DNA from: Oscillospiraceae bacterium
Lineage (GTDB): Bacteria > Bacillota > Clostridia > Oscillospirales > Ruminococcaceae
Reading direction: 5' to 3'
Assembly (NCBI GenBank): GCA_030533325.1
Contig: JAUNJJ010000024.1
Location: 1-39,267, forward strand
Length of the DNA stretch: 39,267 bases
Positions 1-8,674 of the stretch are shown piece by piece. The position numbers and the translations under genes are program-made. Each line of letters starts with the position of its first letter. The stretch's first letter is position 1. Below the pieces are notes generated by a model, which had not been told where the DNA came from, made no database searches, and saw only the letters and a list, made by a program, of their open reading frames with translations.

Positions 1-84
1 CAGAACCCTCAGGCGGCTCAGCCTCAGTTCCAGCAGTACGGTCAGAACCCTCAGATGGCTCAGCCTCAGGCACAGCAGAGAAGA
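1..84 (+). repeat. 42-bp in-frame tandem repeat (14 aa, Q/P-rich)
   Basis: Two adjacent 42-bp units (1-42 and 43-84) both begin cagaaccctcag and share gctcagcctcag. They encode QNPQ-xAQPQ repeats in the N-terminal arm of the membrane protein. The array probably continues to the left of the window. The second unit decays after its first 27 bases. Confidence 0.75.
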
Positions 85-708
85 AATCTTGACGATGTTC
101 AGAAACCTGTCCTTGATGATGAACCGGCTGTTCAGCAGAGATATGTTCCGAAGTTTACTGACCCGGATCTTGAAGCAGCAAAGAAAACTGCTGTTGACAG
201 AGCTATAAAAAGTTCGCTTAACTCCGTTCCGGAAAGCTTCGATGAAGAAAAGAGCCGTGAAACATACAGAGAATTCATGCGTGAAAAAGAAGCAGATCTC
301 GCTAAAAAAGGCGGAATTCAGGTTATCTTTATCATGATAGCAGGTATGATATCCGGACTTCTTACACTTCTCTATTCATTTGGAGCACTTAAGGAAGAAA
401 CCCCCGGTATAATAGATACTTTCAATATGGTTTATATGATTCTTGGTATTGTGTTTATCGGTGGTGCAGCTGCAATGCTTGTAAAGTCAAACACAACAAG
501 AAAACTGGCAGCCAATATATTTACAATAGGCACTGTTCTTCATGTGATACCCGGTATTTTCGTAATGTTTGCCAAGGAATCCAGAACATCGGCTATTGTG
601 TTATATCTTGCAGTTCTTATAATCAACATTGTTATCTGTTTTATATACGGTTCAAGTGAAAGCATAAAGAAACACTATAACGGACACGGGAATGAAACAT
701 ATTACTGA
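1..708 (+). CDS. Q/P-repeat four-TM membrane protein, 5' end missing
   Basis: The reading frame is open at the left edge, so this is the last 235 residues of a longer protein. The first 18 visible codons run in frame into the ATG at 55, which is probably internal because it lies inside a repeat. The N-terminal part is Gln/Pro/Ala-rich and built on a 14-residue repeat. A charged segment follows, with many Lys, Glu and Arg. Four hydrophobic helices come next, starting near GGIQVIFIMIAG, GIIDTFNMVYMILG, KLAANIFTIGTVLH and TSAIVLYLAVLIIN, and the protein ends in a short polar tail. This layout, a disordered cytosolic arm on a small bundle of helices, is seen in many uncharacterised Firmicutes envelope proteins. 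No family is recognised and no function is proposed. The next gene converges on it across a shared terminator. Confidence 0.75.
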   Translation, partial: QNPQAAQPQFQQYGQNPQMAQPQAQQRRNLDDVQKPVLDDEPAVQQRYVPKFTDPDLEAAKKTAVDRAIKSSLNSVPESFDEEKSRETYREFMREKEADLAKKGGIQVIFIMIAGMISGLLTLLYSFGALKEETPGIIDTFNMVYMILGIVFIGGAAAMLVKSNTTRKLAANIFTIGTVLHVIPGIFVMFAKESRTSAIVLYLAVLIINIVICFIYGSSESIKKHYNGHGNETYY

Positions 709-716
709 TATATAAT

Positions 717-756
717 AAAAAACGGAATTCAGAACATATTCTGAATTCCGTTTTTT
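717..756. terminator. Bidirectional rho-independent terminator
   Basis: A perfect 14-bp stem (721-734 with 739-752) has a 4-nt loop (CATA), with AAAA before it and a T run to 756 after it, so it works in both directions. It lies between the convergent membrane protein gene and the AraC-type gene. Confidence 0.9.
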
Positions 757-766
757 ATTATTGGAT

Positions 767-1669
767 TTATTCGTCCTCTTCAGTTTTTATTTCCATATCT
801 TTTTCAAGCCATGCTTTTCTGTACTTATAAGGAGTTGTAGCCTCAATAGCCTTAAACTGCTTATTGAAATAACATGTATCATAGAATCCGCATGCTTCTG
901 ATATCTCTTCAAGGGTTTTGTCCGAATACTTAAGAAGCCACTTGGCATTGCCTATACGCTTCTGCATTATATACTTTGCAATCGTAATTCCGTATGCCTT
1001 TTTAAATTCTTTAGTAAGATGAAATTTACTTATGCTGAACTTCTCACATATTGTCTCAAGATAGATATCCGTTGTATAGTTTCTGTTAATGTATCTTCTT
1101 ATCTCGGCAAGTTTTCTGACTATCTGGGAAGTATAGACAGTATCATTTTTCTTGAATGTCATCATAAGTGTAAGAAGTTCTACTATAAGTCTTGAGGATC
1201 TTACTTCAGTTGAAGCATCATGTCTTGTATTAATCTCTATGAGCTGACGCATTATATCCTCAAAAGGATCACTTATATCCGGATGAATAACGTTGATATA
1301 AGCATTGGCAAAATATTCGTAGTAACCTCTCGCTGTAGGTCCGTTGAAGTGAAGCCAGAGAAGCTTCCACGGCTCACTGAGGCTGCTCTTGTAGGAATGC
1401 GGTTTAAGGCAGTCAATCAGGAAACAGCATCCCTTAGTGAGCGTATAGGTTCTGTTGTTGTAAACAAGCTCACCTTTTCCGTCAAGTACAATAACGAAAA
1501 GGAAAGAATCAAGGTTATCACGAATAGTATTGTAAGGCTTAATAACGTCAAGATACCCAATCTCCTGAACATAGAAGAATGTCTCCTTGACAGCAGCACT
1601 TACTGTACACATTATTCTGTAGGAATCCTTGGTATAATTGCTTTTAAAACTGTCAAATAAACTATCCAT
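767..1669 (-). CDS. AraC-family transcriptional regulator
   Basis: A 300-residue regulator. Roughly residues 30-160 form a cupin-like sensory domain of the AraC_binding type, visible in GKGELVYNNRTYTLTKGCCF and the PHSY segment. The last 100 residues form a double helix-turn-helix domain: LETICEKFSISKFHLTKEFKK is the first HTH, and LEEISEACGFYDTCYFNKQFK is the second, with the usual GF-D--YF-K-FK signature. The ATG at 1669 follows an AGGAAGTG ribosome binding site. The gene lies 37 bp downstream of nadC on the same strand and may be transcribed with nadBC. Such proteins usually respond to sugars, and the ligand cannot be read from the sequence. It differs clearly from the second AraC-type regulator at 25547-26323. 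Confidence 0.9.
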   Translation of the reverse strand: MDSLFDSFKSNYTKDSYRIMCTVSAAVKETFFYVQEIGYLDVIKPYNTIRDNLDSFLFVIVLDGKGELVYNNRTYTLTKGCCFLIDCLKPHSYKSSLSEPWKLLWLHFNGPTARGYYEYFANAYINVIHPDISDPFEDIMRQLIEINTRHDASTEVRSSRLIVELLTLMMTFKKNDTVYTSQIVRKLAEIRRYINRNYTTDIYLETICEKFSISKFHLTKEFKKAYGITIAKYIMQKRIGNAKWLLKYSDKTLEEISEACGFYDTCYFNKQFKAIEATTPYKYRKAWLEKDMEIKTEEDE

Positions 1670-1706
1670 TATTTATCACTTCCTGTTTTATTATTTTTAA
1701 GAAGAT

Positions 1707-2552
1707 TTATTTTTTCGCCTTTATCTTCATAGAGATATCAAAACATTTTACAGAATGAGTAAGAGCACCAAGAGAAATAATATTTACACCGGTCTCTGCA
1801 ACATCTCTGATATTTTCAGATGTAATATTTCCTGATGCTTCAAGAAGAGCTCTGCCATTTGTAATCTCAACAGCTTTCTTCATTTCTTCACAGCTCATAT
1901 TATCAAGCATAATTACCTCTGCTTTGCACTCAAGCGCTTCAGCAAGTTCTTCAAGATTTCTTACTTCAACCTCAATCTTTACCATATGACCAATCTTTTT
2001 TCTGAGTGCAGTAACAGCCGGTGTTATCCCGCCATATGCATCAAGATGGTTATCCTTAAGCATTGCTCCGTCAGAAAGATTATATCTGTGATTTTTGCCT
2101 CCGCCTACTGTAACAGCGTACTTCTGAAGCGGTCTGAGTCCCGGAAGAGTCTTTCTTGTATCGGTTACCATCGCGTTTGTACCCTTTACAAGCTCTGTAC
2201 ACTTAAACGTAGCTGTTGCAATGCCTGACATATGCTGGAGAATATTCAATGCCGTTCTTTCGCCTTTAAGAAGAGTTCTTGTTGAACCTGACATAACTGC
2301 AATGATATCGCCTTTTTTTACCTGTTCACCATCGTTTATCTTTACAGTGAACTCCACATCTCCGCCGACAATTTCAAATACCCTCTTTGCAATATCAATA
2401 CCACAGAGCACACCATCGTCCTTGGCAACATAATATGCCTCGCTTCTGTGAGTGTCATCAAGAAGATTGTCGGTTGTAACATCCATATAGCTGATGTCTT
2501 CAGCGAGGGCTGTTTTAATAATATCATCTATGTATAACTGTGAAAGCTTCAT
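1707..2552 (-). CDS. nadC: Nicotinate-nucleotide pyrophosphorylase (quinolinate phosphoribosyltransferase)
   Basis: NadC converts quinolinate and PRPP to nicotinate mononucleotide, CO2 and pyrophosphate, the last step of the de novo branch to NAD. The 281 residues match the usual family length. Recognisable motifs are TDTRKTLPGLR and GGGKNHRYNLSDGAMLKDNH, which hold the Arg, His and Lys residues that bind quinolinate and PRPP, followed by IEVEV and EASGNI in the TIM-like barrel. The ATG at 2552 follows an AGAAGGGA ribosome binding site. The gene starts 21 bp after the end of nadB, so the two form an operon. Quinolinate synthase (nadA) is not in this window and must lie elsewhere for the route to work. 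Confidence 0.97.
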   Translation of the reverse strand: MKLSQLYIDDIIKTALAEDISYMDVTTDNLLDDTHRSEAYYVAKDDGVLCGIDIAKRVFEIVGGDVEFTVKINDGEQVKKGDIIAVMSGSTRTLLKGERTALNILQHMSGIATATFKCTELVKGTNAMVTDTRKTLPGLRPLQKYAVTVGGGKNHRYNLSDGAMLKDNHLDAYGGITPAVTALRKKIGHMVKIEVEVRNLEELAEALECKAEVIMLDNMSCEEMKKAVEITNGRALLEASGNITSENIRDVAETGVNIISLGALTHSVKCFDISMKIKAKK

Positions 2553-2573
2553 ATTTTGTCTTTTCCCTTCTGT

Positions 2574-4025
2574 TTAAATAACTTCTCTGAGTATAAGGTA
2601 CGCTACAGTAACAAGTGAATTTGCCTCTACATAGTCAGTATCCATGCAGAAGTTTTCAGAGTGAAGAAGATTGCGGAGTTCCTTTACTATTTCAAATCCT
2701 CTTACCGCTGCTTCCTTGTCAGGAATAACAAATGCACTTTCCTGCATTATTCTGCGAACCTCGGTTCTGATTCCCTTCGGAATCTTCGGGTTGTTTTCAT
2801 GAGCGTCAAATACGTGCTCTGCAAATGTATCAGGAGCAGAACCGGCAGCTTCAGCGATATGATTAGCCGCCTGTCTTGAAAATACAAGTGCTTCAAGAAG
2901 TGAGTTACTTGCAAGTCTGTTGTTTCCGTGTACACCTGTATGAGAGCATTCACCCACAGCATACATACCGCGAATTCTTGTCTGAGCATTTCTGTCAACA
3001 TTAATGCCGCCCATAAGATAGTGCTGACAAGGAAATATCGGCACTCTGTCTTTGGTCAGGTCAAATCCCTGACTGAGAAGATTCTTGTATATCATAGGGA
3101 ATCTGTTCTTAAGGAACTCAGAATCCTTGTGTGTGATATCAAGATAAAATTCTGTTGAATTAAGTTTTCTGCTTTCGTGAATTATCGAATGCGACACAAC
3201 ATCACGAGGTGCAAGTTCAAGTCTGTCATCGTAGTTATGCATGAATCTCTCTCCATTACAGTTCAGGAGATATGCGCCTTCACCTCGTACTGCTTCTGAA
3301 ATAAGAAAGCACTCTCTTGTATGTCTGTTGTTGAATGCAGTCGGATGAAACTGAACAAAGCTCAGGTTCTTTATATCAGCTCCCATATCATAAGCCATAG
3401 AAATGCCGTCACCTGTAGCAATAGCAGAGTTCGTTGTATATTCGTAAACTCTGCCGATTCCGCCTGTAGCCATTATAAGAAAATGACAGTTTGCGGAACT
3501 GTAGCTGCCGTCTTTCAGAAGATGTACAGAAAATCCTGTTTCAGTCTTCACTGCCTCACACATAAGAGTATTTTCAGAAACAGTAACATTAGGAAGAGAC
3601 TGTACCTTCAGAATGAGTTTATCTACAATCTCGGCACCCGTGGCATCTTTGTGGTGGAATATACGGTGTCTGCAGTGTCCTCCCTCAAGAGTACGGTGAA
3701 GTGTTCCGTCAGGGTTACGGTCAAATTCCACTCCAAGCTTTATAATATTTTCAATATCATACGCCGCTTCACTGACGAGAATATGAAGTGTCTCGCTGTT
3801 ATTTTTAAACCCGCCTGCAATTAATGTGTCGTTCTGATGCAATTGAATATTGTCGTTCGGAGAATCATATACACCAGCTATACCACCCTGAGCCAGAGCT
3901 GAATTACATAGTGTAAGCTCTCTCTTGGAAATGACAAGGACCTTAAGGTTTTCCGGCAGATTGATAGCTGCATAAAGTCCTGCTGCTCCGCTGCCTGCAA
4001 TAATTACATCATAATTATTATTCAT
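2574..4025 (-). CDS. nadB: L-aspartate oxidase, short C-terminus
   Basis: NadB is the FAD enzyme that oxidises L-aspartate to iminoaspartate, the first step of de novo NAD synthesis. The N-terminus has a dinucleotide-binding motif (DVIIAGSGAAGLYAA). Further on come SALAQGGIAG, RHRIFHHKDATG, QFHPTAF and HGNNRLASNSLLEAL, all typical of the succinate dehydrogenase/fumarate reductase flavoprotein superfamily. I place the start at the ATG at 4025 (483 aa): the frame could open six codons earlier at a TTG, but GGAGAG just upstream is then the ribosome binding site. The protein ends at VAYLILREVI, so the Ser-Arg-Gly-x-His motif that closes most NadB proteins is missing. It leads the nadBC operon. 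Confidence 0.93.
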   Translation of the reverse strand: MNNNYDVIIAGSGAAGLYAAINLPENLKVLVISKRELTLCNSALAQGGIAGVYDSPNDNIQLHQNDTLIAGGFKNNSETLHILVSEAAYDIENIIKLGVEFDRNPDGTLHRTLEGGHCRHRIFHHKDATGAEIVDKLILKVQSLPNVTVSENTLMCEAVKTETGFSVHLLKDGSYSSANCHFLIMATGGIGRVYEYTTNSAIATGDGISMAYDMGADIKNLSFVQFHPTAFNNRHTRECFLISEAVRGEGAYLLNCNGERFMHNYDDRLELAPRDVVSHSIIHESRKLNSTEFYLDITHKDSEFLKNRFPMIYKNLLSQGFDLTKDRVPIFPCQHYLMGGINVDRNAQTRIRGMYAVGECSHTGVHGNNRLASNSLLEALVFSRQAANHIAEAAGSAPDTFAEHVFDAHENNPKIPKGIRTEVRRIMQESAFVIPDKEAAVRGFEIVKELRNLLHSENFCMDTDYVEANSLVTVAYLILREVI

Positions 4026-4050
4026 AGTTAATCTTCTCTCCAAAATATAG

Positions 4051-4066
4051 GTGCAGTTTTATGCAC
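4051..4066. promoter_or_regulatory. Inverted repeat in nadB leader (possible operator)
   Basis: GTGCA, six bases, then TGCAC. The repeat lies just downstream of the predicted nadB transcription start, where a repressor such as an NAD-biosynthesis regulator could bind. No protein is assigned. Confidence 0.35.
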
Positions 4067-4099
4067 ACAAAAGTTTTGTTTATAAAATTGTATATTCTT

Positions 4100-4127
4100 A
4101 TTATACCACAAAAAATGATTTTTTCAA
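4100..4127 (-). promoter_or_regulatory. Predicted nadBC promoter
   Basis: On the minus strand TTGAAA (4127-4122) and TATAAT (4105-4100) are separated by 16 bp. An inverted repeat, TTCAAT with ATTGAA (4123-4140), overlaps the -35 box and could be a regulator site. Confidence 0.65.
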
Positions 4128-4375
4128 TAATAATATTGAATTTAAGCATAAATACAGCAAATAAAATGATATTTTACTGATATTATCAATACAAATTTTT
4201 TACTGACGGACAAAATAATGATTTGTGCTGTATCTGTATCCGGAACATGCTCAGGTTGTGTATATACGTCATTTCAGCAATATTACATTATATATTTTTT
4301 ATGACAAAAACGGAGTGGTTAAATTATTAAATAATATCTATTTGAATGAATTTTTTCAAAGAAAGCCAAATTAAT

Positions 4376-4404
4376 TTGACAAGAACTTTTTTATGTTATA
4401 GAAT
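4376..4404 (+). promoter_or_regulatory. Predicted sigma-A promoter of GH5 gene
   Basis: TTGACA (4376-4381), a 17-bp spacer, then TAGAAT (4399-4404). This is a near-consensus sigma-A promoter and leaves an untranslated leader of about 55 nt before the TTG start at 4466. Confidence 0.8.
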
Positions 4405-4465
4405 TATTCTGTAGATATATTACAAATGCAGATAATACAATTATAAATAAAAGGGATGAGTGTAA

Positions 4466-6352
4466 TTGATCAGAAAAAAAAAGATTCTTGCTGCTCTTCT
4501 TTCGCTCTGTATGACTGGTGCTGCTTTTTCACTTACAGGATGCGGAAGTGAAAACACATCTGTAACAAACAGTAGTAGCTCTGCCACTGCTGACAATGAA
4601 CAGGATGACAGCGGAGAAGAAACTGAAGCTCTGTCAGAAGAGCCGGAAGAAAACGATAACATTGAAGAAACCACAAAAACAAACGGTCAGAAAGCCGATG
4701 GCAAAAAAATTGCTTTCAGTCTCAAAAACGGCAACAGCTGGCCGGAGGGAAATACAACAATTTATCAGCTTGACGGAACGGTTACAAACAATCAGAGTGA
4801 TATCATTTCAGACTGGGAAGTTACTCTGCCTGTAAGCAAGGATATTGAGATAAAAAATTCCTGGGGACTTACATATGATATCGACGGCACAACTCTCATA
4901 ATAAAGCCTGATAACAACACAGGAAACATTCAGCCGAACGGAAGCATAAACTTTGGTATTCAGATTGCTTCCCAGGAAGAAATCAACGCATCAGAGGCTG
5001 TCTTCACAGCTGAAAACACATCTGTTTCAAATGATTCAGAAAACAGTAATAATAATAATAATAATAATAACAGCAATAACAGTAATTCCGGCGGAAGCGA
5101 TATAAAATCTTCTCCGAATGCCCGCGAAGTTCCGGAGCCTTCAACAGATGACTGGCTCTCTGTTGAAAAAAATAAAATAGTGGATTCAGAGGGAAATGAA
5201 GTATGGCTTACCGGATGTAACTGGTTTGGCTACAACACAGGTACAAATATATTTGACGGACTGTGGAATGCCGATCTCAACACATCAATAAACGCTATAG
5301 CCGACCACGGATTCAACCTTATCCGTATCCCTATCTCAACTGAACTCGTTAATCAGTGGGAAGACGGAGAATATCCTGAGGCAAACTTCAACCAGGCCAC
5401 AAACTCATACCTCGTCGGCATGAACAGCCTTGAGATATTTAACTACGTTATAGGTCAGTGCCGTGCAAACGGAATTAAAATAATGATTGACTTCCACTGT
5501 GCCACAACAAATGCCTCAGGCCACAACTACCCGATGTGGTATGATGAGAAAATATCTGAAAAGGATTATATCAGAGCACTCGAATGGGTTGCTTCAACAT
5601 ACAAAAATGATGACACCATTATTGCAATAGATCTTGAAAATGAACCTCACGGAAAACCGAATGAATCCCCTCGTGCAAAGTGGGACGATTCAAAGGATGA
5701 AGACAACTGGAAATACATTGCCGAAAAAGCAGGTCTTGCAGTTCTTGAAAAAAATCCTAACCTTCTTGTTATGGTTGAGGGTATTGAATGTTACCCGATT
5801 GATACAAAGAAAAACGGAGACTTCAAGTCACAGGACAAGGCAGATTACTACTTCAACTGGTGGGGCGGCAACCTCAGAGGCGTAGCTGACAATCCGGTTG
5901 ACCTCGGCAAATACAATAATAAACTTGTTTACTCACCGCATGACTACGGTCCTACAGTTTATGAGCAGCCGTGGTTTGAAGGCGGATATACATTTGACTC
6001 ACTTATGGAAGACTGCTGGTACGACAACTGGTTCTATATATATGACCAGAAAAAAGCTCCTCTTCTCATCGGAGAATGGGGCGGCTTTATGAAAGAACCA
6101 AACCTTACATGGATGACATACTGCAGACAGCTCATTAAGGAAAACAAGCTTCATCATACATTCTGGTGCTTCAATGCCAATTCAGGAGACACCGGCGGAC
6201 TTGTTCTTGATGACTTCACAACATGGGATACCGACAAATATGAATTTGTAAAGGAAGTTCTCTGGCAGGACAGCGACGGCAAATTTATCGGTCTTGACCA
6301 CCAGATTCCGCTCGGTGAAAACGGTATTTCACTTTCAGATTACACAGATTAA
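4466..6352 (+). CDS. Lipoprotein GH5 endoglucanase (cellulase) with N-terminal CBM-like module
   Basis: A secreted, lipid-anchored glycoside hydrolase of 628 residues. Residues 1-26 are a lipoprotein signal peptide (KKK, hydrophobic core, lipobox LTGC with Cys26). An acidic Ser/Glu/Asp spacer runs to about 79. Residues 80-180 look like a small beta-sandwich carbohydrate-binding module resembling CBM2 (TNNQSDIISDWEVTL, later NGSINFG). An Asn/Ser linker follows, then a GH5 barrel from about 225 to 610. ENEP places the acid/base at Glu393, and GEWGG places the nucleophile at Glu537. GCNWFGYNTG and IRIPIS resemble the E1-like subfamily GH5_1. No dockerin or SLH domain is seen, so the enzyme should act on the cell surface on beta-1,4-glucans. 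The start is a TTG at 4466 after AAGGGATGAG; no in-frame ATG fits. It has its own promoter and terminator. Substrate preference is inferred. Confidence 0.9.
   Translation: MIRKKKILAALLSLCMTGAAFSLTGCGSENTSVTNSSSSATADNEQDDSGEETEALSEEPEENDNIEETTKTNGQKADGKKIAFSLKNGNSWPEGNTTIYQLDGTVTNNQSDIISDWEVTLPVSKDIEIKNSWGLTYDIDGTTLIIKPDNNTGNIQPNGSINFGIQIASQEEINASEAVFTAENTSVSNDSENSNNNNNNNNSNNSNSGGSDIKSSPNAREVPEPSTDDWLSVEKNKIVDSEGNEVWLTGCNWFGYNTGTNIFDGLWNADLNTSINAIADHGFNLIRIPISTELVNQWEDGEYPEANFNQATNSYLVGMNSLEIFNYVIGQCRANGIKIMIDFHCATTNASGHNYPMWYDEKISEKDYIRALEWVASTYKNDDTIIAIDLENEPHGKPNESPRAKWDDSKDEDNWKYIAEKAGLAVLEKNPNLLVMVEGIECYPIDTKKNGDFKSQDKADYYFNWWGGNLRGVADNPVDLGKYNNKLVYSPHDYGPTVYEQPWFEGGYTFDSLMEDCWYDNWFYIYDQKKAPLLIGEWGGFMKEPNLTWMTYCRQLIKENKLHHTFWCFNANSGDTGGLVLDDFTTWDTDKYEFVKEVLWQDSDGKFIGLDHQIPLGENGISLSDYTD
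5048..5068 (+). repeat. (AAT)7 microsatellite in GH5 linker
   Basis: Seven perfect AAT codons begin at Asn195 and are followed by AAC, giving eight consecutive Asn in the linker before the catalytic domain. The unit is three bases, so slippage would change linker length without shifting the frame. Confidence 0.9.
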
Positions 6353-6375
6353 TTTACAGTAAGTACCAGATAAAG

Positions 6376-6418
6376 AAACCGGAAACTGCATCAGAAACAG
6401 TTTCCGGTTTTCTTTTTG
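6376..6418 (+). terminator. Rho-independent terminator after GH5 gene
   Basis: A perfect 13-bp stem (6376-6388 with 6398-6410) with a 9-nt loop is followed by a T-rich run. It ends the GH5 transcript and lies between convergent genes. Confidence 0.88.
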
Positions 6419-6455
6419 TTGGTTTTGTTATGTTGATTTATTATGTGATTTGTTA

Positions 6456-8537
6456 TTAATCTTCATCGCCAGCCATACCTGCGATTACTTCTGTAAGGAG
6501 ATTTGCAGGGAGCTGTTCATATCTTACGAATTCGAATGTGAATTCGCCAAGACCTCTTGTTACCTGTCTGAGATAAGTAGCGAAGTCATGCATTTCTCTT
6601 ACAGGAACATCTGCAAGAATTTCTGTCATTCCATCACTTGCAGGATTCATACCGAGCATACGTCCGCGGCGCTTGTTAAGTTCGCCCATAACATCACCTG
6701 TCTTGTCATCGGAAACGATAACTGAAAGACTGCCTATTGGTTCAAGAAGAACAGGGTCAGCCTGCTTTAAGCCTTCCTTGAATGCTATTGAAGCAGCTGT
6801 CTTGAATGCCATTTCTGAAGAGTCAACAGGATGATAGGAACCATCCACAAGGATTGCCTTAAGTCCGACTACAGGACATCCGGCAAGGACACCCTTCTTC
6901 ATGCTTTCCTGAATACCCTTTTCTACTGCAGGGAAGTAATTCTTCGGAACTGCACCTCCGAATACCTTCTCTTCAAATACAAGGCTGTCACCAACTGTAG
7001 GCTCGAACTCAATCCATACATGACCGTACTGACCATGTCCGCCGCTCTGTTTCTTGTGCTTGCCTTCAACCTTTACTTTCTTTCTGATTGTTTCCTTATA
7101 TGCAATCTTCGGAACAGTAAGCTTAATGTCTGCACCGAACTTATCCTTTAATCTTGAAGCAGCAATCTCGAGGTGCTGGTCACCGAGACCGCTGAGAATC
7201 TGTTCTGTTGTTGAAGGATCCTGCTCGTATCTGAGTGTAGGATCTTCTTCAAGGAGTCTGCTGATACCGTTTGAAATCTTGCTTTCATCACCCTGTGCCT
7301 TAGCCTTTACAGCCATTGAGAAGCATGGTAACGGATAGATAACAGGATCAAACTTAACAACTCTTGATTCATCACAGAGTGTATCCGAAGTACTGATGTC
7401 TGTCTTAACTGCAACAACTATATCTCCGGCATTTGCAGAATCAACCTCTTCCTGCTTTTTGCCGCACATATTGTAAAGCTTTCCTATCTTAACGTTTGTT
7501 CCGCTTACTGAATCGAATACCTGTTCGCCGCTCTTAAGTACACCGGAAAATACCTTGATATAGGACATCTTTCCGACAAACGGGTCAACAGTTGTTCTGA
7601 ATACAAAAGCAGATAACGGATCAGATGCTGAGCACATAATCTCAACAGGCTCTCCCTTGCTGTCTTCAGCAACCGGTTTTGAAACTTCAAGCGGTGAAGG
7701 AAGGAGAAGAGAAATCTCCTTAAGGAGCATATCAATACCTGCAAGAGAAGCTGCAGACACACCTATTACAGGAGTAATAGTGCCTGAGTTCACACCTCTG
7801 TGAATACCGTCTATAAGTTCCTTTTGTGTAAATGCTATTCCTTCGAAGAACTTCTCCATAAGTTCTTCATCTGTTTCAGCCACAGCCTCACTGATAGCCT
7901 GAATAAGGCCGTCAAGTCTGTAGTCCATCTTATCTGTAATGTCACCCTCAGGCATTGCTGTTTCAACGGCGTTGCCGTTTTCGTCATACTTATATGCCTT
8001 CATCTCGATAAGATTGATATAGCTTGAAATCTCACCGTTCTGGATAACAGGCACTACAACAGGGCATACAGTAGGACCGAAAACAGTCTTGAGTTCTGTA
8101 AGTGTGTTATAGAAATTTGCATTCGGATCATCAAGCTTTGTAATAACAAAAACCTTTGACTTTCCAAGTTTTTCTGCAAAGCTGTATGCTTTTTTTGTGC
8201 CGACCTTAACGCCTGATTTGCCTGATACAGTAATCATAACTGTACCTGCTGCAGTAATACCTTCACGCATACCGCCTTCAAAATCGAAAAGTCCCGGTGT
8301 ATCAATGATATTTACCTTTATATCATCAGTAATAAAGTTAGCTACTGCTGTATTTACTGATACTTTTCTTTTGATTTCTTCAGGATCAAAGTCACAAACA
8401 GTGTTCCCTTCTGATATCTTTCCAAGACGATCTGTTACCCCAGCCCTGAAAAGAAGCGCCTCTGCCAGTGATGTCTTACCTGAACCGTTATGTCCGGCAA
8501 GAGCAATATTCTTAATTGTTTCAGCATTTTTAGTCAT
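6456..8537 (-). CDS. EF-G-like translational GTPase paralogue
   Basis: A 693-residue protein with the full elongation factor G layout: G domain, domain II, then domains III-V (YKETIRKKVKVEGKHKKQSGGHGQYGHV is typical of domain IV). The G motifs are atypical. The P-loop is GHNGSGKT (15-22). The switch I segment reads KRKVS where EF-G has ERGIT. The G3 motif is DTPGLFDF (79-86), so Leu83 replaces the catalytic His, and G4 is TKLD instead of NKMD. This matches the divergent EF-G2/FusA2-like clade rather than the main translocase. Its role is not settled; slow or altered GTP hydrolysis is inferred. It is a single-gene unit, away from the usual str operon. GGGG precedes both GTG 8543 and ATG 8537; I prefer the ATG because its spacing is better. 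Confidence 0.88.
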   Translation of the reverse strand: MTKNAETIKNIALAGHNGSGKTSLAEALLFRAGVTDRLGKISEGNTVCDFDPEEIKRKVSVNTAVANFITDDIKVNIIDTPGLFDFEGGMREGITAAGTVMITVSGKSGVKVGTKKAYSFAEKLGKSKVFVITKLDDPNANFYNTLTELKTVFGPTVCPVVVPVIQNGEISSYINLIEMKAYKYDENGNAVETAMPEGDITDKMDYRLDGLIQAISEAVAETDEELMEKFFEGIAFTQKELIDGIHRGVNSGTITPVIGVSAASLAGIDMLLKEISLLLPSPLEVSKPVAEDSKGEPVEIMCSASDPLSAFVFRTTVDPFVGKMSYIKVFSGVLKSGEQVFDSVSGTNVKIGKLYNMCGKKQEEVDSANAGDIVVAVKTDISTSDTLCDESRVVKFDPVIYPLPCFSMAVKAKAQGDESKISNGISRLLEEDPTLRYEQDPSTTEQILSGLGDQHLEIAASRLKDKFGADIKLTVPKIAYKETIRKKVKVEGKHKKQSGGHGQYGHVWIEFEPTVGDSLVFEEKVFGGAVPKNYFPAVEKGIQESMKKGVLAGCPVVGLKAILVDGSYHPVDSSEMAFKTAASIAFKEGLKQADPVLLEPIGSLSVIVSDDKTGDVMGELNKRRGRMLGMNPASDGMTEILADVPVREMHDFATYLRQVTRGLGEFTFEFVRYEQLPANLLTEVIAGMAGDED

Positions 8538-8584
8538 AATCACATTTCCCCTTTATGTTGATTTGTACAATAATTATGTTAATC

Positions 8585-8613
8585 ATTATATCACTTTTGT
8601 TTTTTTAATACAA
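8585..8613 (-). promoter_or_regulatory. Predicted promoter of EF-G-like gene
   Basis: TTGTAT (8613-8608), a 17-bp spacer and TATAAT (8590-8585) on the minus strand, about 40 bp before the start codon. Confidence 0.6.
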
Positions 8614-8674
8614 TACATTAAAATAAATTTCATTTCATTAAATAAATCCAGTTCAGATTATTTGTAAGAAATGC

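Larger units (their letters stand above)
4026..4465. other. Divergent nadB / GH5 intergenic region
   Basis: This 440-bp A/T-rich stretch carries the nadBC promoter and two inverted repeats near its left end and the GH5 promoter near its right end. The middle, about 4145-4370, shows no open frame with a ribosome binding site, no strong hairpin and no RNA gene that I can recognise. Confidence 0.7.

Noticed and set aside
1220..1660. Plus-strand open frame of 146 codons
   Set aside because: It is the antisense shadow of the AraC-type gene, with no start signal of its own.
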